Shown here: positions 1 through 6,244 of the stretch, piece by piece | Layout of the letters: each line of letters opens with the position of its first letter | How positions within the stretch are numbered: position 1 is the stretch's first letter | Assembly: GCA_964618975.1 (NCBI GenBank) | Contig: CAZUDI010000085.1 | Span: 1-9,206 of the forward strand | DNA length: 9,206 nt | Direction: 5' to 3' | Origin: CAZUDI01 sp964618975 | GTDB lineage: Bacteria; Desulfobacterota; Desulfomonilia; UBA1062 | The notes under the pieces: model-generated | Seen by the model: only the letters and a program-made list of their open reading frames with translations | What the model was told of the DNA's origin: nothing | Databases searched by the model: none | Program-made: the position numbers and the translations under genes

Positions 1-11
1 GGTGGGGATTT

Positions 12-27
12 GCGTCTTTACAGACGC
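12..27. repeat. Small hairpin upstream of the oligopeptidase gene
   Basis: GCGTCT (12-17) and AGACGC (22-27) form a perfect 6-bp stem with a TTAC tetraloop. No T-run follows on either strand, so it is not a good intrinsic terminator. It may be the end of something outside the window or part of the peptidase leader. I see no clear sigma-70 promoter in bases 1-111. Confidence 0.3.
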
Positions 28-111
28 GGCGCTTCATGCTTTGGGAAGGGGGATGCAGCCATAATCCAGGGGCAGGCCCTGCCTGCCTGATGAAAGGACT
101 AACTTAAACAA

Positions 112-2208
112 ATGTATGCAGACGAGAGCAACCCACTGCTGGCAATAAAAGGCCTGCCGCGCTTCGACCTGGTCGCGCCCGGCCACGTGGTGCCGGCCGT
201 ACGCGCCGTGCTGGCGAGCGCGCACCAGAAGCTGGACGACATCGAGCAGGGACTGACCCCCACCTGGGAGGGACTGCTGGCGCCCCTGGAGGAGCTGGAG
301 CGGCCCTTCGAGTACGCCTGGGGCCCGGTGAACCACCTCCTGGGGGTCAAAAACTCCCCCGCGCTCAGAGAGGCCCACGAGACCGTCCTGCCCGAGGTGG
401 TGGCCTTCGGGCTGCGGCTCAGGCAGAGCGAGGCGCTCTACCGCGGGCTCAAAGATATCCGTCAGGGACCGGCGTGGGAGGACCTGGACGCCCCCAGGCG
501 GCGTGTGGTGGAGCTCAAGCTGCGCGAGGCCGAGCTGGCCGGCGTGGGCCTGAGCGCAGACGCCCGCGAGCGCTTCAACGCCATCGAGCACGAGCTCTCG
601 CGCCTGGGCACGGACTTCTCCAACCACGTGCTGGACGCCATCAAGGCCTTCAGCTTCACTGTCACCGATGTATGCGACACCGAGGGCTGGCCCGAGGGAC
701 TCAGGCGCCTGGCCTCCCAGTCCCACAACCTGGCCCGCCCCGAGGATACGCCGCCCTCCACGCCCGAGGCCGGCCCCTGGCGCATCACGCTGGACCAGCC
801 TGTCTTCGTGCCCTTCCTGCAGCACAGCCGTAACCGCGCGCAGCGCGAGCAGGTCTACCGCAGCTACATCACCACGGCATCCTCTGGCGAGTTCGACAAC
901 TCCGGCATCATCGAGCAGACCCTGAAGCTCAGGCGCGAAAAGGCACGCATCTTGGGCTATGCCAGCTATGCCGAACTCAGCCTGGCCTCCAAGATGGCGC
1001 CCTCGGTGGCGGCGGTCGAGGCCATGTTCGGCGAGCTCAGAGAGGCCTCGCTGCCGGCGGCCCGGCGCGATTTCGAGGAGCTTACGGCCTTCGCCGCCGC
1101 CTCCGGTCAGAAGGAGCCCCTGGCGCAGTGGGACATCGCCTTCTGGGCCGAGCGGCTCAGAGAGACGCGCTTCGACTTCACCGACGAGGAGCTGCGACCC
1201 TACTTCCCCCTGCCCCGCGTGCTCGAGGGGCTCTTCGGCCTGGCCGGGCGCCTCTTCGGCATCACCATCAGCGAGGCCCAAGGCCAGGCGCCGCTGTGGC
1301 ATACGGACGTGCGCTTCTACACGGTCAGGGATGCGCGTGGGGAGAAACTGGCCGCCTTCTACCTCGACCCCTACTCGCGCCCTCACGCGAAACGCGGCGG
1401 GGCCTGGATGGACGAGTGCCTGGGCCGCCGGCGTGTGGACGGCCAGTTGCGACATCCGGTAGTGTACCTGTGCTGCAACGCCACGCCACCCGTGGGGGAC
1501 ACGCCCGCCCTGATGAGCTTCCGCGAGGTGGAGACGCTCTTCCACGAGTTCGGCCACGGGCTGCAGGGCATGCTCACCACGGTGGATCTGCCCGACGTGG
1601 CCGGCATCAGCGGGGTGGAGTGGGACGCGGTGGAGCTGCCCAGCCAGTTCATGGAAAACTGGTGCTACCACGAGCCCACACTCACGGGCATGACCGCCCA
1701 TGTCGAAACCGGCGAGCAACTGCCCGCCGAACTCTTCGCCAAGATCATAGCCGCCCGCACCTTCCGCGCCGGCTCCCTCATGATGCGCCAGCTGGAATTC
1801 GGCCTGACGGACATGGCCCTGCACCATATCTACGACCCGCAGCAAGACGGCAACGCCTTCGCCGTGCACCACCGCATCGCCTCTCAGACCGGCGTGCTGC
1901 CGGTGCTGCCCGAAGACCGCTTCCTGTGCGCCTTTTCCCACATCTTCGCCGGGGGCTACGCCGCGGGCTACTACAGCTACAAGTGGGCCGAGGTGCTCAG
2001 CGCGGACGCCTTCGCGGCCTTCGAGGAGGCGGGTCTCGACGACGAGCGGGCCGTGACGGCTTTAGGAGAGCGCTTCCGCGATACCTTCCTGGCCCTGGGT
2101 GGCTCGCGCCATCCCCTGGAGGTCTTCGCCGCCTTCCGCGGCCGAGCGCCCAAAACCGAAGCGCTGCTGCGCCACAACGGCCTGCTGGAAGGCGACCGGC
2201 ACACCTGA
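112..2208 (+). CDS. prlC: Oligopeptidase A, M3-family zinc metallopeptidase
   Basis: This 698-residue protein is a cytoplasmic zinc endopeptidase that degrades oligopeptides, including those released from signal peptides and by larger proteases. The zinc motif HEFGH is at residues 478-482 (ligands H478 and H482, catalytic base E479). The third ligand is E508 in DAVELPSQFMENW, spaced as in the family. The substrate-binding stretch GGYAAGYYSY (614-623) supplies the conserved tyrosines. The N-terminus (NPLLAIKGLPRF) and C-terminus (ALLRHNGL) match the family ends and the length is normal (about 680-700), so it is complete. The start is the ATG at 112; the AAAGGA at 93-98 is a Shine-Dalgarno at the long spacing of 13 nt. 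Several stretches (ENWCYH, AARTFRAGS, SHIFAGGYAAGYYSYKWAEVLSADAF) recall, from memory, the cyanobacterial/plant-organellar form more than E. coli PrlC. The motif reads HGLQ instead of HGLH. It stands alone on the + strand and converges on the next gene. The family call is very secure; the symbol is by family analogy (also called opdA). Confidence 0.96.
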   Translation: MYADESNPLLAIKGLPRFDLVAPGHVVPAVRAVLASAHQKLDDIEQGLTPTWEGLLAPLEELERPFEYAWGPVNHLLGVKNSPALREAHETVLPEVVAFGLRLRQSEALYRGLKDIRQGPAWEDLDAPRRRVVELKLREAELAGVGLSADARERFNAIEHELSRLGTDFSNHVLDAIKAFSFTVTDVCDTEGWPEGLRRLASQSHNLARPEDTPPSTPEAGPWRITLDQPVFVPFLQHSRNRAQREQVYRSYITTASSGEFDNSGIIEQTLKLRREKARILGYASYAELSLASKMAPSVAAVEAMFGELREASLPAARRDFEELTAFAAASGQKEPLAQWDIAFWAERLRETRFDFTDEELRPYFPLPRVLEGLFGLAGRLFGITISEAQGQAPLWHTDVRFYTVRDARGEKLAAFYLDPYSRPHAKRGGAWMDECLGRRRVDGQLRHPVVYLCCNATPPVGDTPALMSFREVETLFHEFGHGLQGMLTTVDLPDVAGISGVEWDAVELPSQFMENWCYHEPTLTGMTAHVETGEQLPAELFAKIIAARTFRAGSLMMRQLEFGLTDMALHHIYDPQQDGNAFAVHHRIASQTGVLPVLPEDRFLCAFSHIFAGGYAAGYYSYKWAEVLSADAFAAFEEAGLDDERAVTALGERFRDTFLALGGSRHPLEVFAAFRGRAPKTEALLRHNGLLEGDRHT

Positions 2209-2221
2209 CAGGCTCAGCCTG
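2209..2221. terminator. Possible weak bidirectional terminator between convergent genes
   Basis: Directly after the peptidase stop, CAGGC (2209-2213) and GCCTG (2217-2221) form a 5-bp stem with a TCA loop, in the 43-bp gap between two converging genes. There is no T-run after it on either strand. Only the location and the dyad support a terminator role. Confidence 0.25.
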
Positions 2222-2251
2222 ACCGGCGCCCCTGATTCACGCCTTCCCCCC

Positions 2252-3502
2252 TCAGACGCCCAGACACCCCAGGACGGCACGCAGGTCGCGCGCCAGGCCG
2301 CCTGCAGGGCGCCGCTCCACGATGGGGTGGTGCAGGTAGGAGGTCGCCTGTTCGAGCTCGCGGTGCGCCGCCACGCACCCCAGGGGATTGAGCGTGACGC
2401 TCAGGCGCCTAAGCGCCACGGAGCGCAGCGTGGAGGTCACGCGCGTAGCGGCCTGGGGATCGAAGCTGCGGTTGACCACGAGAAAAGGCGAAAAGCGCAG
2501 GATCTCGTCGGCGATCAACGGCAGGCACAGAGGCTCGTGGTCCCGCACGGTGCGCAGGAGCTCCTCGATGGTGCGCGGGTGCTGCTCGTCGCCCGGCTGG
2601 GTGCCGGCGTGCACGAGCTCCCTGAGGCGGGGGTTGCCCTTGGCGGGAAAGGTCGAGTCGGCCATGAAAAGTCCCCTCAGCCGGCGCTGCAGGGCGGTCT
2701 TGAGGAAGGCATAGGCCTCGATATAGGCCGCCTGGTCCAGGGTGGTCACCACGATGCCCGTGTCGGCGGCCAGAAAGAAGTCCAGGGTGTTGTAGTCCGT
2801 GCCGCCGCCCAGGTCCAGGATGATGCAGTCGGCCTCCAGGCGACGCAGGTTGTCCAGCAGCTTCTTCTTGCGCAGGAAGGGGATGTTGGCGCTGCCCACC
2901 TCGGAGCTGTCGCCGGCGATGAACTGCGGCCGGCCCGGGCGGTGGACGATCACGTCCCTGAGCCTTGCCTGCCGGCGGTTGAGGTAGTCGTTGAGGGTGA
3001 CCGGCGGGAGGCCCTTCTCGCCCAGGTAGATGTGCAGATCGCTGCCCCCGAGGTCGAGGTCCACCACCACCGTCTTCAGGCCGGATCTTTCCATCATGAA
3101 CCCCAGGTTGGCCGCCAGGAGGCTCTTGCCGACGCCGCCCTTGGCCCCGGCCACGGCGATGATGCGGCTGGAACCTGCAGGCTCCTCGGCCGCCGAGGGT
3201 CGCCTCTGGCCAAAGCAGGCGGCCAGGTACTCGTAGGCGCGGTTGACGTTCTCCATGTGGCGGCCCAGGCGCGCGATCACCTCTGCGGGCTGGTCCTGGT
3301 GCCGGTCGGGGTGGTAGCGCAGGACATTGTGGCGATAGGCCAGGCGCACCTCTCCCCAGGCGAGCCGCTCGAGGAAGGGGTAACGGGGAGCGGCCTCGGA
3401 AAGGGTCTGGGGTCTGAGGGCCTCGGCATGCAGGAAGACATGGCAGCAGGCCTGTTGGATGCGTCTCAGGTCCTCTGGTGTATAGCGCTGGGGGCTGATC
3501 AT
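2252..3502 (-). CDS. MinD/ParA-like P-loop ATPase with N-terminal J-domain-like region
   Basis: This 416-residue protein appears to be a two-domain fusion. Residues about 40-97 look like J-domain helices II and III: the basic helix EVRLAYRHNVLRY, then HPD at 64-66, then VNRAYEYLAACF. HPD is the motif with which DnaJ proteins stimulate DnaK. The first helix (about 8-30) is not canonical. Residues 113-416 are a SIMIBI-class ATPase. The deviant Walker A is AKGGVGKS (signature K121, K126). The Walker A' is VVVDLDLGG (D148, D150), followed by SDLHIYLG. The Walker B is CIILDLGGG (D230). The DYNTLDFF and GIVVTTLDQAAY segments match the FleN/YlxH/MinD-like family common in deltaproteobacteria. MinD's C-terminal membrane-targeting helix is not obvious. 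The ATG at 3502 has only a weak, close GAGG behind it, so the start is likely but not certain. Placement of cellular machinery or a polarity role is a family-level guess; the substrate is unknown. No partner gene adjoins it. Confidence 0.9.
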   Translation of the reverse strand: MISPQRYTPEDLRRIQQACCHVFLHAEALRPQTLSEAAPRYPFLERLAWGEVRLAYRHNVLRYHPDRHQDQPAEVIARLGRHMENVNRAYEYLAACFGQRRPSAAEEPAGSSRIIAVAGAKGGVGKSLLAANLGFMMERSGLKTVVVDLDLGGSDLHIYLGEKGLPPVTLNDYLNRRQARLRDVIVHRPGRPQFIAGDSSEVGSANIPFLRKKKLLDNLRRLEADCIILDLGGGTDYNTLDFFLAADTGIVVTTLDQAAYIEAYAFLKTALQRRLRGLFMADSTFPAKGNPRLRELVHAGTQPGDEQHPRTIEELLRTVRDHEPLCLPLIADEILRFSPFLVVNRSFDPQAATRVTSTLRSVALRRLSVTLNPLGCVAAHRELEQATSYLHHPIVERRPAGGLARDLRAVLGCLGV

Positions 3503-3579
3503 GGCCTCGCTCTCTGGTTGAGATCTTGGGTATCTTATCGGGATGGCGGGCCCGAAAGATTACGATGAGAGAAGACGGT

Positions 3580-3592
3580 TCATCTCAGATGA
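3580..3592. promoter_or_regulatory. Short dyad upstream of J-MinD, possible operator
   Basis: TCATCT (3580-3585) and AGATGA (3587-3592) form a perfect inverted repeat around a single C, about 80 bp upstream of the J-MinD start codon. The size fits a dimeric regulator's site but no known consensus matches. Short dyads like this also occur by chance. Confidence 0.25.
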
Positions 3593-3613
3593 CCGGGAAA
3601 GACTTCTTACAAG

Positions 3614-3627
3614 CAGGCGTTCGCCTG
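3614..3627. promoter_or_regulatory. 14-bp palindrome upstream of J-MinD
   Basis: CAGGCG and CGCCTG flank a TT centre, giving a perfect 6-bp inverted repeat about 110-125 bp upstream of the J-MinD ATG. It could be an operator half of the promoter region or a small transcript hairpin. No regulator can be named. Confidence 0.25.
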
Positions 3628-3662
3628 ACAGCTTCCCTCAGCGCCCCCCTCAAGAACTATAC

Positions 3663-3708
3663 CCTACCCCGCTGCAGGCCGCGGGGTAGGATCCCGAAGG
3701 GATTCGGG
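3663..3708. repeat. Palindromic (REP-like) element, possible terminator of the cyclase transcript
   Basis: CCTACCCCGC (3663-3672) and GCGGGGTAGG (3681-3690) form a perfect 10-bp stem with an 8-nt loop. Immediately beside it are two overlapping, mutually exclusive small hairpins: ATCCC-gaa-GGGAT (3691-3703) and CCCGAA-GGGA-TTCGGG (3693-3708). Read on the minus strand, the large stem is followed by GTATAGTTCTTG, a weak U-containing tail, so it might stop transcription coming from the cyclase gene. The paired-hairpin layout in an intergenic gap also resembles repetitive extragenic palindromes. The stems are seen directly; both roles are inference, and only one copy is visible. Confidence 0.5.
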
Positions 3709-3842
3709 CGTACCGATATATGATATGGACCAGGGGGGGAGTGATTGAGTGACATGTTTGCTTGTTGCCTCGCATTCAAAGGCGAAAGGTCTCTTCCGTT
3801 TATGCACCTGCCAGGGAAAACCCTCCCCAAGGGCGCCCGAGC

Positions 3843-6224
3843 TCACTTGGTGCCGGGATCGAAGGCGCCGTCCCAGTCCGCGGGCGGGGGAGAGGCCCGG
3901 AAGGCCGCCAGCCGCTCAAGGTAGTGCGCCCTGATCCCTCGCAGCTCACGGGAGGTGAGCCCTTCGAGCAGGGCGCCGGCCGCATCGAAGTCGCGTGTCC
4001 TGAAGCGCGTGAGGGCCTCTTCGAAAACCCGCGTCTCCTGCCCGAGTTCAGGGGCTGCGGCCCCTGAACTCAGCGGGGTTAATACTCTCACCGGCGTCAG
4101 GCGGCCCATGACGCGCACCAGATCCACCTCGCAGCAGCCAAAGCGCCCGTCGAGGGCGGCGTGCGTGAACTCGGAGATGAGGATCCCCACGCCGTAGACC
4201 TTGGTGAGCCCCTCCAGGCGCGAGGCCAGGTTCACGTTGTCCCCGATCACGGTGTAGTCGAAGCGCCTCTGGCTACCGAAGTTGCCCACACTCACCACCC
4301 CGGTATTGATGCCGATGCCGGCGTGGATGGCCGGCAGACCCTGGGAGATCCACTCCGGCCTGAGCTCGGCAAGGCGCGCCTGCATGGCCAGGGCGGCCTG
4401 CACGGCGTGCTCGGCATGCTCGGCGTCGAAAAGCGGCGCCCCCCAGACGGCCACGATGGCGTCCCCGATATACTTGTCCACCATGCCGCCGTGCTCCAGG
4501 ATGATGTCGCTCATGGCGCTCAGGTAGCGATTCAGCAGCTCGGCGAGGCGCTGGGGCTCCATGCGCTCGGAGAGGCTGGTGAAGTCGCGGATGTCGCTGA
4601 AGAGGATGGTGAGCTCCTTCTGTTCGCCGCTCAGAGAGAGCCTCTCGGGGCGCTGCATGAGCTCGCCCACCACCACCGGCGAGACGTAATGGCTGAAGGC
4701 CTCACGGATGAACTGCTTCTTGCGGTGTTCCGTGAAGTAGTTGCTGAGCGTCACCACCATAAAGATTCCCACCAGGCTCAGCAGGGCATAGGTGACCCCC
4801 ACGACACGGTTGTTCAGAAAGAAGAGGTAATAGTTGCCGACGATGACGGCGGCGATGACCGCCAGGCCGGCCAGCCCCCCGGCCACGGCCCCACTGAAGG
4901 CCAGAAGGGCGCTCAGCAGCAGCCCGCCGGCGATCACCAGGGTGTAGGTCAGACCGATCTCGCTCAAGAGGTCGCCGTAGAGGGGGTCGGCCTTGAGCAG
5001 GTTGTCGACGAGGGTGGCCTGCACCTCCACCCCGGGGAAGATGCGCGCAAAGGGGGTGGAGTGCAGATCGAGCAACCCGGAGGCCGAGGTGCCGATGAGC
5101 ACGCAGGCCCCATCAAGGGCCTGCGTGTCGAAGGCCCTGCCGCTTGCAGCGGCCTGGAGGGTCGAATGCCAGCCCTGGGATGCATACCCCGGATCGGCCT
5201 GCAGGTCGATCTCCCCGCCATTTGCGGCGGCCTGGAGGGGCACAAGCTCGCCCCGGGGTCCATAGCCGGCCTCCCCTGCCACAGCGTCGAGCACGTCCAC
5301 GGCCGAGACGGAGCGGAAGCTGCCGGCGGGCCCGCGGAAGTTGAGGATCAGGCGCCCCTGGTCGTCGGTGGGGATGAAACGCCCGCCCAGGCTGACCCCC
5401 AGGAGACCCCGCCGGCCGCCCCGGTCGGGGCTTGCGGCATGCAGCACCACCTCGGACTCCCCCAGGGCCAGGCGCGCCATCTCGAGCCCCAGACCGGGGT
5501 ACGGCAGGCCGTCGAGCATCATGAAGAGCGGCACCGCGCGCACCATGCCCGAGTCATCGGGAAAGACGTTGATGAAGCCCTCGCTGGGGGCCTGCGCGAC
5601 CCCCTCGACGTTGAGCACGGCGCGGCGGCCCGCCAGGAGTTGCAGCTCCTCGTAGCGGGCCTCTTCGGGCGTCATGCGCATGATGCCCCCCGGAAAGGGG
5701 CGCAAACCTTTCTTGGTGATTCCGTCGTCCTTAAGCTGGAAGACGTAACCCAGCACCACCGGGGCCCCGGCCAGGGCCTGGCCGAAGATGAGATCGTGAT
5801 CGAGACCATCTCGCAATTCAAGGCCCTCCAGCGCCCCACGGGGCAGGCTCTCTCCCAGGAGGGCGGCCATGTCCTCCAGGTAGTGAAGCGGCGAGGTGCG
5901 GTCCGGCTCGGCAAAGACCATGTCGAAGCCGATCACGCGGGCCCCGGCCGCATGCACGCCCTCGACCAGGCGCGCCAGGATGTCCCGCGGCCAGGGCCAC
6001 TGCCCCACGCGCTGCAGGCTCTTTTCGTCGATGTCCACGATCACCACCTTCTCCCCGGCAGGGACCGCCCGGCGCCAGCGGAACATGGCGCCGGTGACCT
6101 GGTCGTCGAGTGAGGCCAGCAGCCAGGGCTTGTGGGAGCCGAAGGAGTAGAACAGCAGGCAGAAAAAGGCCACCATGAGGCAGCCGGCAATGAAGGGGCC
6201 CCGCTTGAGCGTCAGACGCGTCAC
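3843..6224 (-). CDS. CHASE2-domain adenylate cyclase (class III)
   Basis: This 793-residue membrane protein should sense an envelope signal and make cAMP from ATP in the cytoplasm. A short basic N-terminus precedes one membrane helix (about 11-28). The extracytoplasmic CHASE2 domain (about 35-415) contains VVIVDIDEKSL, WPWPR, GFDMVFAEPD, LNFRGPAGSF and LIGTSASGLLDLHSTPF. Three membrane helices follow (about 425-448, 449-470 and 474-495). The cyclase domain (about 535-720) has metal-binding D544 (FSDIRDFTS) and D588 (GDAI), the substrate-specifying pair K584 and T658 (class IIIb pattern), and transition-state residues N665 and R669 (NLASR). All are intact, so it should be active, and the K/T pair predicts ATP. 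The C-terminal tail (730-793) is TPR-like and ends in the usual PPxxWDG motif. The start is GTG at 6224, 20 nt after the fecR stop, with GAGG five bases before it. The CHASE2 domain carries an odd insertion near residues 316-368, and a strong hairpin is encoded at 718-727. Confidence 0.95.
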   Translation of the reverse strand: MTRLTLKRGPFIAGCLMVAFFCLLFYSFGSHKPWLLASLDDQVTGAMFRWRRAVPAGEKVVIVDIDEKSLQRVGQWPWPRDILARLVEGVHAAGARVIGFDMVFAEPDRTSPLHYLEDMAALLGESLPRGALEGLELRDGLDHDLIFGQALAGAPVVLGYVFQLKDDGITKKGLRPFPGGIMRMTPEEARYEELQLLAGRRAVLNVEGVAQAPSEGFINVFPDDSGMVRAVPLFMMLDGLPYPGLGLEMARLALGESEVVLHAASPDRGGRRGLLGVSLGGRFIPTDDQGRLILNFRGPAGSFRSVSAVDVLDAVAGEAGYGPRGELVPLQAAANGGEIDLQADPGYASQGWHSTLQAAASGRAFDTQALDGACVLIGTSASGLLDLHSTPFARIFPGVEVQATLVDNLLKADPLYGDLLSEIGLTYTLVIAGGLLLSALLAFSGAVAGGLAGLAVIAAVIVGNYYLFFLNNRVVGVTYALLSLVGIFMVVTLSNYFTEHRKKQFIREAFSHYVSPVVVGELMQRPERLSLSGEQKELTILFSDIRDFTSLSERMEPQRLAELLNRYLSAMSDIILEHGGMVDKYIGDAIVAVWGAPLFDAEHAEHAVQAALAMQARLAELRPEWISQGLPAIHAGIGINTGVVSVGNFGSQRRFDYTVIGDNVNLASRLEGLTKVYGVGILISEFTHAALDGRFGCCEVDLVRVMGRLTPVRVLTPLSSGAAAPELGQETRVFEEALTRFRTRDFDAAGALLEGLTSRELRGIRAHYLERLAAFRASPPPADWDGAFDPGTK
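4044..4071. repeat. 12-bp perfect hairpin inside the cyclase coding sequence
   Basis: GAGTTCAGGGGC (4044-4055) and GCCCCTGAACTC (4060-4071) form a perfect 12-bp stem with a TGCG loop. It encodes residues 718-727 (LSSGAAAPEL), exactly in the linker between the cyclase domain and the C-terminal tail. No T-run follows on the minus strand, so it is not an intrinsic terminator. It may be an inserted palindrome tolerated in a flexible linker, or an mRNA structure. Confidence 0.6.
5100..5239. repeat. Repeat- and palindrome-rich segment within the CHASE2 coding region
   Basis: Four structures cluster here. CACGCAGGCCC (5100-5110) pairs perfectly with GGGCCTGCGTG (5117-5127) around a 6-nt loop. GCCGCT-tgc-AGCGGC lies at 5139-5153. 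A 20-bp palindrome with one mismatched pair, centred on CCTGCAGG, is at 5192-5211. A 17-nt direct repeat with one mismatch occurs at 5145-5161 and 5223-5239, period 78 nt (26 codons), encoding LQAAA twice. The segment overlaps the insertion in the CHASE2 domain (residues about 316-368), where relatives have a short loop. Confidence 0.55.
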
Positions 6225-6244
6225 CTGCCCCTCACAGCCCGCCT

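Larger units (their letters stand above)
3503..3842. other. Intergenic region between the cyclase gene and the J-MinD gene
   Basis: About 340 bp without a convincing gene; short reading frames on both strands lack family features. It should hold the 3' end of the fecR-cyclase transcript and the promoter of the J-MinD gene. It contains a palindromic element around 3663-3708, two dyads at 3580-3592 and 3614-3627, a run of seven G at 3732-3738, and a stretch lower in GC than its surroundings at about 3710-3810. On the minus strand, TAAGAT roughly 25-30 nt upstream of the ATG is a poor sigma-70 -10 match without a clear -35. I recognise no riboswitch or small RNA family. Confidence 0.6.

Noticed and set aside
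34..1941. 635-codon open frame antisense to the oligopeptidase gene
   Set aside because: It lies wholly opposite a gene with an intact M3 active site, has no recognisable domain, and its composition (His/Gly/Glu/Val-rich) is typical of antisense frames in high-GC DNA.
2099..3568. 489-codon open frame opposite the J-MinD gene
   Set aside because: It overlaps the real gene's Walker motifs on the other strand and also the end of the oligopeptidase; no domain or signal is seen.
3816..3832. Intrinsic terminator just after the cyclase stop (AGGG-TTTT-CCCT on the minus strand)
   Set aside because: The stem is only four base pairs and the T-run is in the loop, not after the stem.
3664..3846. 60-codon frame overlapping the cyclase stop by four bases (GTGA), as in translational coupling
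   Set aside because: The overlap is suggestive, but the peptide has no family features, no good ribosome binding site was found, and its end runs through the palindromic element.
4161..6113. 650-codon open frame opposite the cyclase gene
   Set aside because: The minus-strand cyclase has all its catalytic residues and membrane helices; the opposite frame shows no domain and is a GC-driven shadow.
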